Shown piece after piece: positions 20,642 to 31,206 of a stretch of DNA of 64,000 nt (position 1 is its first letter; each line of letters begins with the position of its first letter). The notes below the pieces were generated by a model. It was not told the origin of the DNA, made no database searches, and worked only from the letters and a program-made list of their open reading frames with translations. Origin of the DNA: Endothia cerciana. Taxonomy: Eukaryota; Ascomycota; Sordariomycetes; Diaporthales; Cryphonectriaceae. The translations under genes and the position numbers were made by a program. Location of the stretch: the NCBI GenBank assembly GCA_026119935.1, contig JALRMH010000011.1:496001-560000 (forward strand), given 5' to 3'.

Positions 20642-23461
20642 ATGAGCTCGAATGTCGGGTCCAACCAGGACACGAAGCCGGTGACCCTGTCTGGCCTGAT
20701 CTCAACGCTCGCCCCGGTCGCTGTCGTTGCGGGGATCTACTTCCTGATCTTCCTCATCCTGCGCCGCAGCCAGAGGCGTTTCTATGCGCCCCGCTCCTAC
20801 ATTGGGAGCCTGCGGGAGACCGAGAGGACGCCTGCACTGCCGGGGGGTTTCCTGAACTGGATCGGCCACTTCTGGAAGATACCCGACAGCTGGGCGCTCC
20901 AGACCCAATCTCTTGATGCCTTCCTCTACCTTCGTTTCATCCGCCTGACCGTCGTCATCTCCTTCGTGGGGTGCTGCATCACCTGGCCCGTCCTGTTCCC
21001 GGTCAATGCCACCGGCAGTGCTGGCCAGGCGCAGCTCGATATCCTGTCCTACTCCAACATCAACCAGCAGACCCAGAAGAACCGCTACTATGCCCACGCC
21101 CTCGTCGCCTGGGTGTTCCTTGGCTTCGTCATGTATATGATCTTCAGGGAATGCATCTACTACGTCAACCTTCGCCAGGCTTTCCTTATCAGCCCAATGT
21201 ACTCTGATCGGGTATCCTCCAGGACTGTCCTCTTCACCTCGGTCCCTCAGGATCTCTTGGACGAGAGGAAGCTGCGCAAGATCTTCGGAAACTCGGTCCA
21301 GCATGTCTGGATCGCCGGCGATATCAAGAAGATTGACGAGCTGGTTGAGGAGCGTGACAAGGCAGCTTACAGGCTGGAGAAGGCCGAGGTCAAGCTTATC
21401 AAGCTCGGTGAGTAGCCTCCTGCCTCTCCCCACAGCGCCCTCCCCCTTGCACTTCTGTGGCAGATGGATGTTGCGAGGTGGTTTCGCAAACCTCGAGGGA
21501 GTGCCCGCACGAAATCCCAGAATCGTCTTCGCCCCTGGAAGGTGTTTGGACGGGCATCGAGGACGTCACGTTTCTGACATTGACCAGCCAACAAGAACCG
21601 CCTCAAGGCTACCAAGGGCGCTCCCGCCGATGAGCACGAGCAACAGCCTGCGCTGGATGCCGAGTCCGGCAGCATTGCCGCCCGATGGGTTCCTGCCAAG
21701 AAGCGGCCCACCCACAGGACCGGGCCGTTGGGCCTCGTTGGAAAGAAGGTTGACTCCATCGACTGGTGCCGTTCCGAGCTTGCGAGACTCATCCCCGAGA
21801 CAGAAGCCGCCCAGGCCGAATACCGCACCGGCAGTTACAAGAAGATCCCTGCTGTCTTCATCGAGTTCAAGAGTCAGGCTGAGGCCGAGGCCGCCTACCA
21901 GGTTCTTGCGCATCACCAGGCGCTGCAGATGTCTCCCCGATACATCGGGATCACCCCCCAGGACGTCGTCTGGAAGTCTCTGGCGATGCCTTGGTGGCAA
22001 AAGGTGATCTGCCGATATGCTGTTCTCGCCTTCATCACCGCCCTCGTCATCTTCTGGGCCATACCGGTCGCCGTCGTAGGTGCGATCAGCAACATAAACT
22101 CCCTTGAGAACAGGTTCACCTGGCTGCGCTTCCTCGAAAATGTCCCGTCTGTGATCATGGGCGTCATCACGTCCCTTCTGCCCTCCGTCGCACTGTCAAT
22201 CCTGATGTCGTTGGTGCCCGTCATAATGAGGCTTTGTGCGAAGCTTTCTGGCGAGCCCTCGTACTCGCGGGTCGAGTTGTTTACCCAGAACGCCTACTTC
22301 GTGTTCCAGGTTGTCCAGGTCTTCCTGGTCACAACACTATCATCCTCGGCATCAGCCGTTGTCAGCAAGATTATTGCAGAGCCTCAGGACGCTACCTCGA
22401 TCCTCGCCAATAACCTGCCGAAGGCGGCCAACTTCTACATCTCGTACTTCATCGTGCAGGGGCTGTCGGTCGCGGCCAGCATCATCTCCCAGGCGGTTGG
22501 CTTCGTCATCTTCACACTGTTGTACAAGTACCTCGCCGGCACGCCCCGTGCGCTGTACAAGAAATGGGCCTCGCTCAGCGCCATCTCTTGGGGAAGCACG
22601 CTGCCCGTCTACACATGCATAACGGTCATTGCGATTGTGTACGCCGTGATTGCCCCACTCTGCCTGGGATTCTCTACCATCGGCATGGCCCTCTTCTACT
22701 TTGCATGGCGGTACAACGTCCTCTTTGTGACGGACACGGGCGTCGATACCAGGGGCCTGATCTACCCGCGCGCCATCAAGCAGCTCTTCACCGGCATCTA
22801 CCTGAGCGAGCTCTGCCTCATCGGCCTCTTTGGCGCCTCCACGGCTATCGGCCCCCTGGTGCTCATGGTCGCCTTCACCATATTTACGGTCCTCTTCCAC
22901 GTCAGCCTCAACAGCGCCATCGACCCACTCCTCTACAACCTTCCACAGAGCCTCATGGCCGAGGAGGAGGAGTCCCGCCGCGTGGATCTGGAAGCGCCAG
23001 CCAGTAACGAAAAGGAGAAGGGCGCGACGAACGGCTCTGCTGCTCATTCGGTAGGTGGAAGCATCGATCCTCACAGAACCACTACGTCTGAGACGCATGT
23101 ACTAAAGACAAGACAGCACCAGCCTACGCCCAGGAAGGGCAACCTGTTCACCAAGTTCTTGAAGCCCTGGATCTACGCCGACTATCACGCCATGCGAGAG
23201 CTCGTACCCCGGCAGGACTTCAACTTTGGCTATACAGACCAGATCGAGGCGGATGCATACTACCCGCCCGCTATCACCTCGTCAGCTCCGCTGCTGTGGA
23301 TTCCTCGCGACCAAGCCGGCGTGTCTGCGCAGGAGATTGCCCAGACCAGCAAGGTCATCCCCATCACAGATGAGGGCTGCGAGCTGAACGAGAAGAACAA
23401 GCTCGTGTGGGACCAGGACGGCGCAAGGCCCCCGCTGTGGGTAGAGAAGGTCTACTACTAG
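20642..23461 (+). CDS. CSC1/OSCA-type calcium-permeable stress-gated channel (DUF221)
   Basis: Two exons, 20642-21407 and 21588-23461, joined across a 180-bp GT-AG intron (donor GTGAGT), encode about 879 residues. The order is as in the family. An N-terminal membrane segment near residues 20-40 is followed by R-R-S-Q-R-R-F-Y-A-P-R. Two more hydrophobic helices and a cytosolic PHM7-like domain follow, including V-F-I-E-F-K-S-Q-A-E-A (residues ~310-400). A multi-helix core then begins at D-V-V-W-K-S-L and includes Y-F-A-W-R-Y-N and Y-P-R-A-I-K-Q-L. The C-terminal tail holds F-L-K-P-W-I-Y-A-D-Y, as in RSN1/PHM7 proteins. Yeast Csc1 and plant OSCA proteins are osmotically or mechanically gated cation channels of the plasma membrane. 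The tail before that motif is polar and acidic and could be a regulatory site. The start ATG is the first after a C14 tract. Confidence 0.92.
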
Positions 23462-24382
23462 ACGAGTCTATGTGCAGGCTCGATGCATGCAGCCTTGGGA
23501 GTTGCGCGGGCGGATGGCGGTTTGGGACCGAGAAAACTCAACAACGTTGGTGACAGGGGGGGTTGACAACTTCGACACTGGACTTTCTCCTATCTGTCAC
23601 TCCTTACGACGTTCACGCTGGGGCTTCCGGCCGCTTCTGGTTTTTCTTTGGGGTGGATCCTCTTTTGGCGTGGAAGGGTATGACCTTTCTAGAAGTTATC
23701 GTAAACGGACGGGACGGCGAGCATGATACCACCTTTAATGCGAGAATCACGTTTAATATGAACAAGCTGCCTAGCCCAAGTGACATTCAATGCCGCGAGA
23801 CCAGGTGGCCCTAGAGGGGGCGTTGGACTTCTTGGGTCTACATACTACTATGGTGCTTATTATCGATATCTGTTTTGCTAGTAAGATCCCATATTCACAG
23901 AGCTAAAGGTGAGCTCACTAATGGGAGACCCGGTGGAGTGTGTCAGTGCCAAAGACTGGCTTCACGGAGCGCAATTGGTAATCAGAAGGGAGAGGATTCC
24001 GAGGCAAGGAAACTTAGATGGGGACTCGATATTCCTCCTATTTTTTTTTGGGGGGGGGGGGGGGCGCGGAGGAAGGACACCCCTGCTTGGCGATGGGCTG
24101 CCCGTGCACTTACTTAATCATCACACCTCGAAGGACAGGCCAGACCGGAAGACAGAACGTTTCGGAGACGTCCATCTGCCGAATTCGACGAAGGATCGGT
24201 GAATGGCTGAGCGGACCATCCCCATTTCCTGCGGCCACTCGCTCACCGAACCCTAAAGGTGTCAGCAGCGACCGATGCCCACGAGCCGGATGGGATTGCC
24301 ATAACTCGTCTCGACCACCACTTCTGCCCAGGGCGGCCAGACGTGCGGCTTCTCCAGGGGCATACCGCGCCCCGTCTCAGTC
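23462..24382. other. Intergenic region between CSC1-like and PLC-like genes
   Basis: The 3' flank of the channel gene and promoter of the PLC gene. It contains a T9 plus G15 tract at 24041-24064. No gene is seen. Confidence 0.55.
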
Positions 24383-25555
24383 ATGATGCCTCCCCACCAC
24401 AGCCGGCGCAGCCGGGCCAGCATCGTCATGTTCATTCTGGTGGCGATCCTTGGCGGCTACTCCCTCCTGCGCCTCCTCGTCCTACCACTCCAGTCCCTCC
24501 TCCCTGTGTTTGACATTTCCCTGCCCATACCCCCCCTACCGCCGGCCACCTACCACAATTACACGTCATCTTTTTCGTTCGACCTGGACCAGGCGGTGAA
24601 TCCAGACTGGATGTCCAAGGTCCCGGACGACGTCTCGCTCTCCAGCCTATCCATCCCAGGCACGCACGACACGCTCACCTTCGACCTGGTGGACAACGAC
24701 GTGTTCCAGTGCCAGAACCACGACCTCAAGACCCAGCTGCGCGCCGGGCTGCGCTACCTCGACGTCCGAGGGAGGCTCCTCTACAACGCCACGTCGGACG
24801 CGCCCAACGAGGATCCGGCCAACATCGGCATCTTTCACGGCCATGTGTCCACCGGGTACACGTTCCAGGATGTCCTGCTGACCGTCTTCGAGTTCCTGGA
24901 TGAGCACCCCTCGGAGGGCGTCGTGATGAGGGTGAAGGAGGAGGGCACGCCGCTGCCGGTCGGCGACGCTGACAAGCCCTGGAAGACGGGTCTCTACAAT
25001 ACGACGTTTGAAGAGGCTTTCGATTACTATCGCCTAAACAACAGTGTCACGGCTCAGGGCTGTGAGGAGCACCTACTCTTCCCATGGCCGCCATCTGCCC
25101 GCACCATCCCGACGGTGGGGGAGCTGCGCAGCAAGATCGTCATCCTGTACGAATTCGACACTGTCGCCGGCAACTACGGCATCCCCTGGTCGTCGGAGCA
25201 TATCAGCCTCGAAGACCTGTGGATCATCCTGGACCCGCAGCACCTTGACAACAAGTGGGACGCTGTCAGACAGAACCTGCAGCTGGCGGGCGCGAGCGCT
25301 GACGGCGCGGACACGCTCTTCCTGAGCCATCTCAGTGCCAGCGTGGGCGTCTTGCCTATCGAGGCAGCGGCGGGCCCGCTGTGGGATAGGACCAATGGCA
25401 CGGCCATCACGGGGATCAATGACCGTACGGGCTCGTGGCTTGAGGAGGGCAGGAACCTGGGCGGGAAGGGCAAGACAGGAGTCATCATGGGAGACTTCCC
25501 CGGGAGGAGACTGGTGGAGGACATCCTGAGGAGGAATGACTGGCTGAGTGGCTGA
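24383..25555 (+). CDS. Membrane-anchored PI-PLC X-domain phosphodiesterase
   Basis: A single exon of 390 residues. Residues ~12-40 form an N-terminal signal anchor after a basic cytosolic start. The catalytic fold then begins at L-S-S-L-S-I-P-G-T-H-D-T (His95). Y-L-D-V-R-G-R follows at ~126-132 and F-H-G-H at 151-154, supplying the second catalytic His. These are the diagnostic features of bacterial-type phosphatidylinositol-specific phospholipase C X domains, which lack the Y, C2 and EF-hand parts of eukaryotic signalling PLCs. Several N-x-S/T sites after the anchor suggest that the enzyme domain faces the secretory lumen or outside. A likely role is cleavage of GPI or phosphatidylinositol lipids. 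Substrate is unproven. No intron was detected. Confidence 0.88.
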   Translation: MMPPHHSRRSRASIVMFILVAILGGYSLLRLLVLPLQSLLPVFDISLPIPPLPPATYHNYTSSFSFDLDQAVNPDWMSKVPDDVSLSSLSIPGTHDTLTFDLVDNDVFQCQNHDLKTQLRAGLRYLDVRGRLLYNATSDAPNEDPANIGIFHGHVSTGYTFQDVLLTVFEFLDEHPSEGVVMRVKEEGTPLPVGDADKPWKTGLYNTTFEEAFDYYRLNNSVTAQGCEEHLLFPWPPSARTIPTVGELRSKIVILYEFDTVAGNYGIPWSSEHISLEDLWIILDPQHLDNKWDAVRQNLQLAGASADGADTLFLSHLSASVGVLPIEAAAGPLWDRTNGTAITGINDRTGSWLEEGRNLGGKGKTGVIMGDFPGRRLVEDILRRNDWLSG

Positions 25556-28300
25556 TGCGTGATTACATTGCCTAAGACCTCCGTCGCTTCATCTGATCAG
25601 GCCTCACGAGCGTGCCGAACTGTGGTGCACCGGGTGCGCCGGACGAAAACATCCGAGGAGCCATGCTCATCCAACGGGCTGAATGATCTTGGATTCTCGA
25701 ACCCAACAAGCAGGCTGGACCATACGGGCAGGACAGCCGAGCTCACGACCGGCCGGGCAACACTACTGACCAGTGCCTCAACATCTCGCTGTGCGCACGG
25801 GGGGTAGCTTGAGCACGAAACGCAGCGACCCATGAGAAGACCGGAAAACCCGGGTCGATACTCAGTTGTGACCGACAAGCTGCTCGGCATATCTCGGTCC
25901 CGTGCGCCCGAGACAGGGCCAAAAGAAGTTGCAAGGGCGGCTGATGATATACAGCCTGACGAAAGCAGCTGGGCGGTGGGGGGGGGGGGGCGGCATCGTT
26001 TGGATAGGTGAGGCCCAGCAAGGGCGGGTGGAGAGGACGCATATAGTTACTTAGTTCATATTGTATCATCACATGCATCAGCACATGCATCGCCCCAATC
26101 AATCCCCATACCCTGCCAAGCCTACGGCCAAGAAGAGTAAAATAAAAAAAAAGCTACTCAGCACCGTCCCGCCGAGGTGAGAGCCGTTGCGACCCCAACG
26201 GGCTGATCCAAGTTCCACACGCCGGCTGTGTTAGTCTAGGGTCGCCACGTCCAGCCAGGGATTTTCCGGCCCGGGGCCGTCTGACAGGCTTCCCGCGTCC
26301 CGTCCCGGCTGACCGGCCCCCCATAGAGGAGGGTTAAGTAAGGCTTGAGCCTCGCGCGTCGAGAAATGTAAAACCATCACGCGAGGGCGCTGCATCCCTT
26401 CCGAGGCCTGGGCCCGGGGGGGCAGTACTGCCGAGAGGAGCCACGGTTTATAAGATAGAGACGATGGGGGGGTTTTTTATTTTATTTTATTTTATTTTAT
26501 TTTATTTATTTTTATATTTTTATTTCCTTCTTGTGTTCGGCTGCGTTTGGTGAGCTGGCCGCACGCCGCTAAATTGTCTCCTGCAGCGGAGCGTTCTGAC
26601 ACCGTAGATCTTGAGGATCTCGACAAATCGAAATTTGACCCAAAACCCCCCCCCTTCCCCCCCCCCCCCCCAAAAAAGAAAACCGACCCAGCCCGGCGTG
26701 CCGGCCCCAGGGGTTCGGGCCCAAAAAGGATTACGAGATGATGATGATGATGATGACCACCCATTTCCCACTCACGCCCGCCAGCAGCCCAATCACCTCT
26801 CTCCAAGGGGCGCCGCAGATCTGCACAGGGGGGATCCCAAACCACCTCGACGCCCGCGCAACCCCCCGAGAGAGCCCTGAAGCGCCAAAAAAAAAAACCT
26901 GTAATAAATGCGAAGAAGCCCCACCCCCCGCCCCCCCGATTCGGCACAAAACCAGGGCGATCATGCATTCTTTCGGAAGCTGAACCTCGCGTAAGAACCC
27001 TGCGGAACATGTGGCACCCGATGGGACAACCGCGCGGGGCCTCGCGCCGGATAGCAAGGCCCTCTCTCTCGGCTCCGAGTAGATTAGATGACATCACGGG
27101 GGCCCGGGGGGGGGGGGGTGGGGGAAGGGGAAACACATCCCGACTAAAACCCAACCTCGAAGGTTCTAACCTATCGTCCTACGTGACAAGAGTGGGATCA
27201 GCATCAGCTCAAAGGAAGATGGTGGTGGTGGTGGTGGTGGCTGATGACATGGCGCCGGCGGGCCCCCCCTATGCTTGGAAAATGGTAGCAGGGGATCAAC
27301 CGGCCCCAAAATTGCAAACCTTGTTTTTTATTTATTTTACAAAGTGCTCTTTTTTCAACCCCCTTGTTCCGACAGCTGTACATGGTACCTCGCCTCCCCC
27401 CCCCCCCCCTGAGGCGTTGTGTAGTCCGGTCGCTCAGCTAAGTCTCGGAAGACTGGGCCGGTAGCACCACATGCTTGCGCCATGCAGTGGAGACAAAGCA
27501 TCGGTGCGGATGCTTCGAGAACGCTGGACCAGTCCTGATCTGTGATCACCCCCATCACGTAGATGCGCTGTTATGGACCGGCCCATCGGAGCGTGGCTGG
27601 CATGTGAACAGATCGTGATCGATAGCAGACCTACAAGGAAGTCGTCGGCAACTCGCCTTCTGTACCCGTGCTTCCTTGGTCCTGTCAATACTACTCGGTT
27701 CATTCGCTGCTTGCGGTGAATACCACAGAGTACTCTATATCGACCCAACACGTCCCATCTTATGTACATGTTTCCTGATTAGAAGACCCTTGACCAGCCT
27801 CCGACCTCGACACCACGAGTGAATCTGAAAAAATGTTCCTTCCCTTTTCCGTCCGAGTGGTCTGAAGGGTGGGGGAGCCGCTCGAGTACGCAAAATATTT
27901 GTACAAATCGACTTCCGTTGCTCTCCTGTCGCCTGATAGCGGCAGGTTTTGTAGACACTAGAATATTTCGAGGAGCAGCTGCCGTTCAGCTGCATACGGT
28001 CAAAGCAGGGCCAGTCGAAGAGCCGGCTGCGTATGATCCCCTGTAATGCTTGTAATCAACCTGTCCAACACCATCCTGGCCCAGCCGATCCGTGTCCAAT
28101 TCTTTTTTCTCTCTCGACTTGCTAAAAGGAAACCCACGGAACAATAAACGCCGTCCTGGTATCTCAAAATGTAACGCCAGTATGCAATCCAAAAATCGGG
28201 GCCGAAGGCGCAGAAGAAATTCGTTTGCGTCGTGAGATGACATCGCGACTGCCCAGAGGGTGCTTGGTGCGCAGCCAAACCCCACAATGAGCCCCCCATA
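25556..28300. other. Intergenic region between PLC-like and WSC genes
   Basis: 2.7 kb between two genes that end toward each other. It is rich in simple sequence: G13 (25978-25990), TTTTA repeat (26477-26509), C15 (26657-26671), GAT repeat (26740-26755), G13 (27106-27118), GGT repeat (~27220-27240) and C14 (27396-27409). Open frames here are low-complexity translations of these repeats. No gene is supported. Confidence 0.55.
26477..26509. repeat. TTTTA pentanucleotide repeat
   Basis: About six consecutive TTTTA units within a longer T/A-rich stretch to 26525. It is the most AT-rich simple repeat of the window and intergenic. Confidence 0.9.
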
Positions 28301-28996
28301 TTAATTGTCATCCACCGGATCGGGGTTGAACACGCGCAGGGCTCGAGTGGGCTCATGCACCCTCCGTGAATAATCCTGGTCGTCGCGGATTGTGTTGATG
28401 CTGTCGTGGCTTGCAGCGCGGTACAGGCCAAATGTTTGTTTGGGATCGAGTCGAGGGTCCATAGGCTTCATGCTCATCCTCCTGCTTGGGGATCCGTAAC
28501 TCGTATCCTCCTCCATGGGCAATCCATATCCGTGGCTAGAGATCGTGCCTGTCTTGGACATGATGCCGGCCGAGCTCCCGCGCCTGTGTGACCCGGCCAT
28601 CGCAGCGGCAAGCGGCGCTTGTTCCGATTGCTCCCGGTTCTTTTTGTGGCGACGATAGAGGATAGCACCGGCGATAAAGGCGACGAGGATAGCCAGAATA
28701 CCTATGACGAGACCCGCTACCGCACCCTTGGAAAGACCGCCGGCGCCCGAGCTAGCTTTCGCAATGGAGGTCACAGTCTGGTATATGACAGTGCCGTCGC
28801 TTGTCACCGTCTGGATGCTTGTCACAACGGTCGGCGCATCACTGGTGGTAGTGGTTCTGGGGGTTGTCTGACGGATCCATCAGCAAAAATTCGGCAAAAT
28901 GTAGTCGCCTGAAACCATGGCGGGAAAGGTCGGCTAGACTTGAGCTTCAAGCCCAAGTGCAGCGCCGATTCACAAGAGATACACAGACAGACAAGG

Positions 28997-29037
<41 letters not shown>

Positions 29038-29845
29038 TGAGGAAAATGAACGGCATACCGTAGATTCAGTGGATGCGGAAGTCTTGGAAGACTTGGAAGA
29101 CTTGCTACTGGTAAGCAATGTGGATGAAGTAGTAGGATCATTGGTGGAGGAGGAAGAGGAGGAGGGAGCTACTGAGGCCTGGATAGTCTCAGTTGTTGTT
29201 GTTATCGAGGGTTCCCTCGTTGTCTGGATCCCGTAGTCGTTAAGCGACCGTTCGACCACACCCGACATTGTTCAGACAATATTGAAACGCGGATGTGGCG
29301 GGGAGCGAGACAGGTATATGGGATGGCACCGATTGCAGCGCAAACGAGAAGGGCGACTTACAGAAGTAGAAGTGGTGGTCGTGGAGGAGGCCGTCTTCGA
29401 GGTGCCTCCGGTAGTGCCCGAGACTGCAGCGGACAGCGCTAGATAACCGTACAAGCCATCACCACCACAATAGTCGGAAGGATAGCCCGGGCAGGCAGTA
29501 TCGCTAGACCTGAGGTCAGCAGGCCTGCTCAGGATGACCACGACGGAGGATTGGGGGGACTCACCAGTTATCTGTGTCGACCTGGTCGCCCGAGTCGGGG
29601 ACGTAATCGGAACACCAACAGTCTTCGTCCTGTAGAACGGCCAGTGCGTAGCCTTCGTCATTGCATCGGTCGTAACATAGACCTTCGGACATGTATACGG
29701 AGGTGTTGGTCGCGGTGGTTCCGGTATTGATACTGGCGCAATAAGCGATTGCTATTGACGGGGTTGCCGCGCAATGTTGGACGCATATCGAGGCCAGAGC
29801 AACGAGGGCGCCCAGGCGGGCGGATGGTCTCGGGACGAACGACAT
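28301..29845 (-). CDS. WSC-domain cell wall stress sensor
   Basis: Four exons, 29845-29565, 29503-29362, 29223-29059 and 28867-28301, give about 384 residues. A hydrophobic signal peptide (L-G-A-L-V-A-L-A-S-I) leads into one WSC domain. It contains Y-C-A-S, Y-M-S-E-G-L-C, C-W-C-S-D-Y-V-P, then D-N-C (Cys completed across intron 1), C-P-G-Y-P and Y-C-G-G. A Ser/Thr-rich O-glycosylation stretch follows. A transmembrane helix (A-V-A-G-L-V-I-G-I-L-A-I-L-V-A-F) ends in R-R-H-K-K, and a ~110-residue cytosolic tail has Ser and Arg clusters and ends D-P-V-D-D-N. The yeast Wsc sensors have the same order and signal through Rom2/Rho1 to the cell-wall integrity MAP kinase pathway. Acceptor choice for intron 1 (CTAG at 29504) was decided by restoring the conserved WSC Cys. 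Intron 3 (191 bp) contains a long CT/GA repeat. Confidence 0.87.
28999..29034. repeat. GA/CT microsatellite inside WSC intron 3
   Basis: About 18 GA units on the plus strand (CT on the coding strand), inside intron 3 of the WSC gene and about 25 bases from its 5' splice site. Confidence 0.92.
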
Positions 29846-30631
29846 CTCGTATTCTCGGCAGTGGGCTTTGCCCAGAAGGTCTGTGGCCACGCGGTCAGCC
29901 TCATGATCGTAGAACGCACGCGCGCGTTGTAAACAACATCTGGAATGTGTGAGGGTGCCTGGGCGGGCAGAGGACCCCACGCGTGCGGTGATACCCCGAG
30001 GGGGGTGGGCAGAGCCACGAAGAAAAGCTTGACTAACCTTTGCGACCGGCGATGTTGGTACAATAAAATTAAATAAAAGAAAAGTCCGAATTGATATCGC
30101 TGAAGCCCTTCAAACCCAGCACAGGTAGTCTCAGGAGCGGTTGAGAAATGGTCCTGGCAAGTCCATCACAACGAGCAATCCAGATACAGTAAGGTGATGA
30201 TGGTACAGGCGGGTCGAAATCGATCCGGTTCGACCCTTAACGCTGCCGGGCACCTCGAGCAAACACCAACAAGCTTCCTGTCGTCACAGCCAGGGCCGAA
30301 GGTTGATCGACTGATCAGAAGCGGCCTCGGTCGTCGCGCGAGAGAGGGAGGGGTTGGCCTCGTACGGCGGCCCCAAACTGGCTCGAGACGGGAGGTAAAC
30401 CGTTGCGGGTCTACCGGGACGACCTACGCAGGCCTATGTCGTGAAGCTCTCGGGAAGACAGAGAGACCGGTGTCTCTGCCCCGCACTCTGTAGGGCAGGA
30501 CGACGGCTGAGCAGCTTGACCCGATCGGACGGTGTCGAGCAGGAGCACGCAAGCAGGCAAGCCCGTCAAGGTCGGTTCTGGAGGGGTGGCGTAGAGGGAG
30601 GAGCCGGAGGGAGCAGCGCTGCGCGGGAGGT

Positions 30632-30678
30632 GACGAGGACGACGACGACGACGACGACGACGAGGAGGAGGAGGAGGG
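30632..30678. repeat. GAC/GAG trinucleotide repeat
   Basis: A run of GAC units passes into GAG units. The short open frames across it are low-complexity translations and are not called as genes. Confidence 0.9.
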
Positions 30679-31007
30679 AGAGTGATGTGAGGTGGTGTGA
30701 GGTGAAGGTGTGCACTGCGTGGAATAGGAGGCAGGCCGATCCAAGAATCCAAGAGGCAAAGAGTGCAAGATGCAGGCGCAGCAATGCATCGATGGACCCA
30801 GCGAGAAACTTGAAAAGAGGGCCGGGAAGAGCCAAGGACTCCTCCTGCCAGTGCCCAGATTGGGGGATCAGGGTTGCCCCGGCACAGAAAGAGGGTCTCA
30901 CGCTGGAACCTACAACCGAGAGACAGGCTCGGCCCAAAACCTTGCAGGGTGGAGAAGGGAGGGTGTTACTGTGTACTGATGTACCATGCGTGGAGCGGAC
31001 ACCGGCC

Positions 31008-31034
31008 GGGAGGAGGAGGAGGAGGAGGAGGAGG
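31008..31034. repeat. GGA trinucleotide repeat
   Basis: About nine GGA units in the gene-poor region. Confidence 0.9.
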
Positions 31035-31167
31035 TCCAGGGCCTGGGAGGAGAGCGAGAGCGAGGGCGAGGGCAAGAAGAACGAAGGGGGAGAGAGAGAC
31101 TTTTCACAATTATCAAATTACTGGAGGAGGAGGAGGAGCGGACGGTGTTCGTGCTAGCGCCGACGCG

Positions 31168-31206
31168 CACGGTATCAGTAGTAGCAGTAGCAGTAGCAGT
31201 AGCAGC
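31168..31206. repeat. GTAGCA-type hexanucleotide repeat
   Basis: GTA and GCA triplets alternate for about 39 bases in the gene-poor region. Confidence 0.8.

Noticed and set aside
26492..27154. 220-residue minus-strand open frame
   Set aside because: It is a translation across C tracts, the GAT repeat and the TTTTA repeat, rich in Gly, Pro, His and Phe runs, with no family resemblance.
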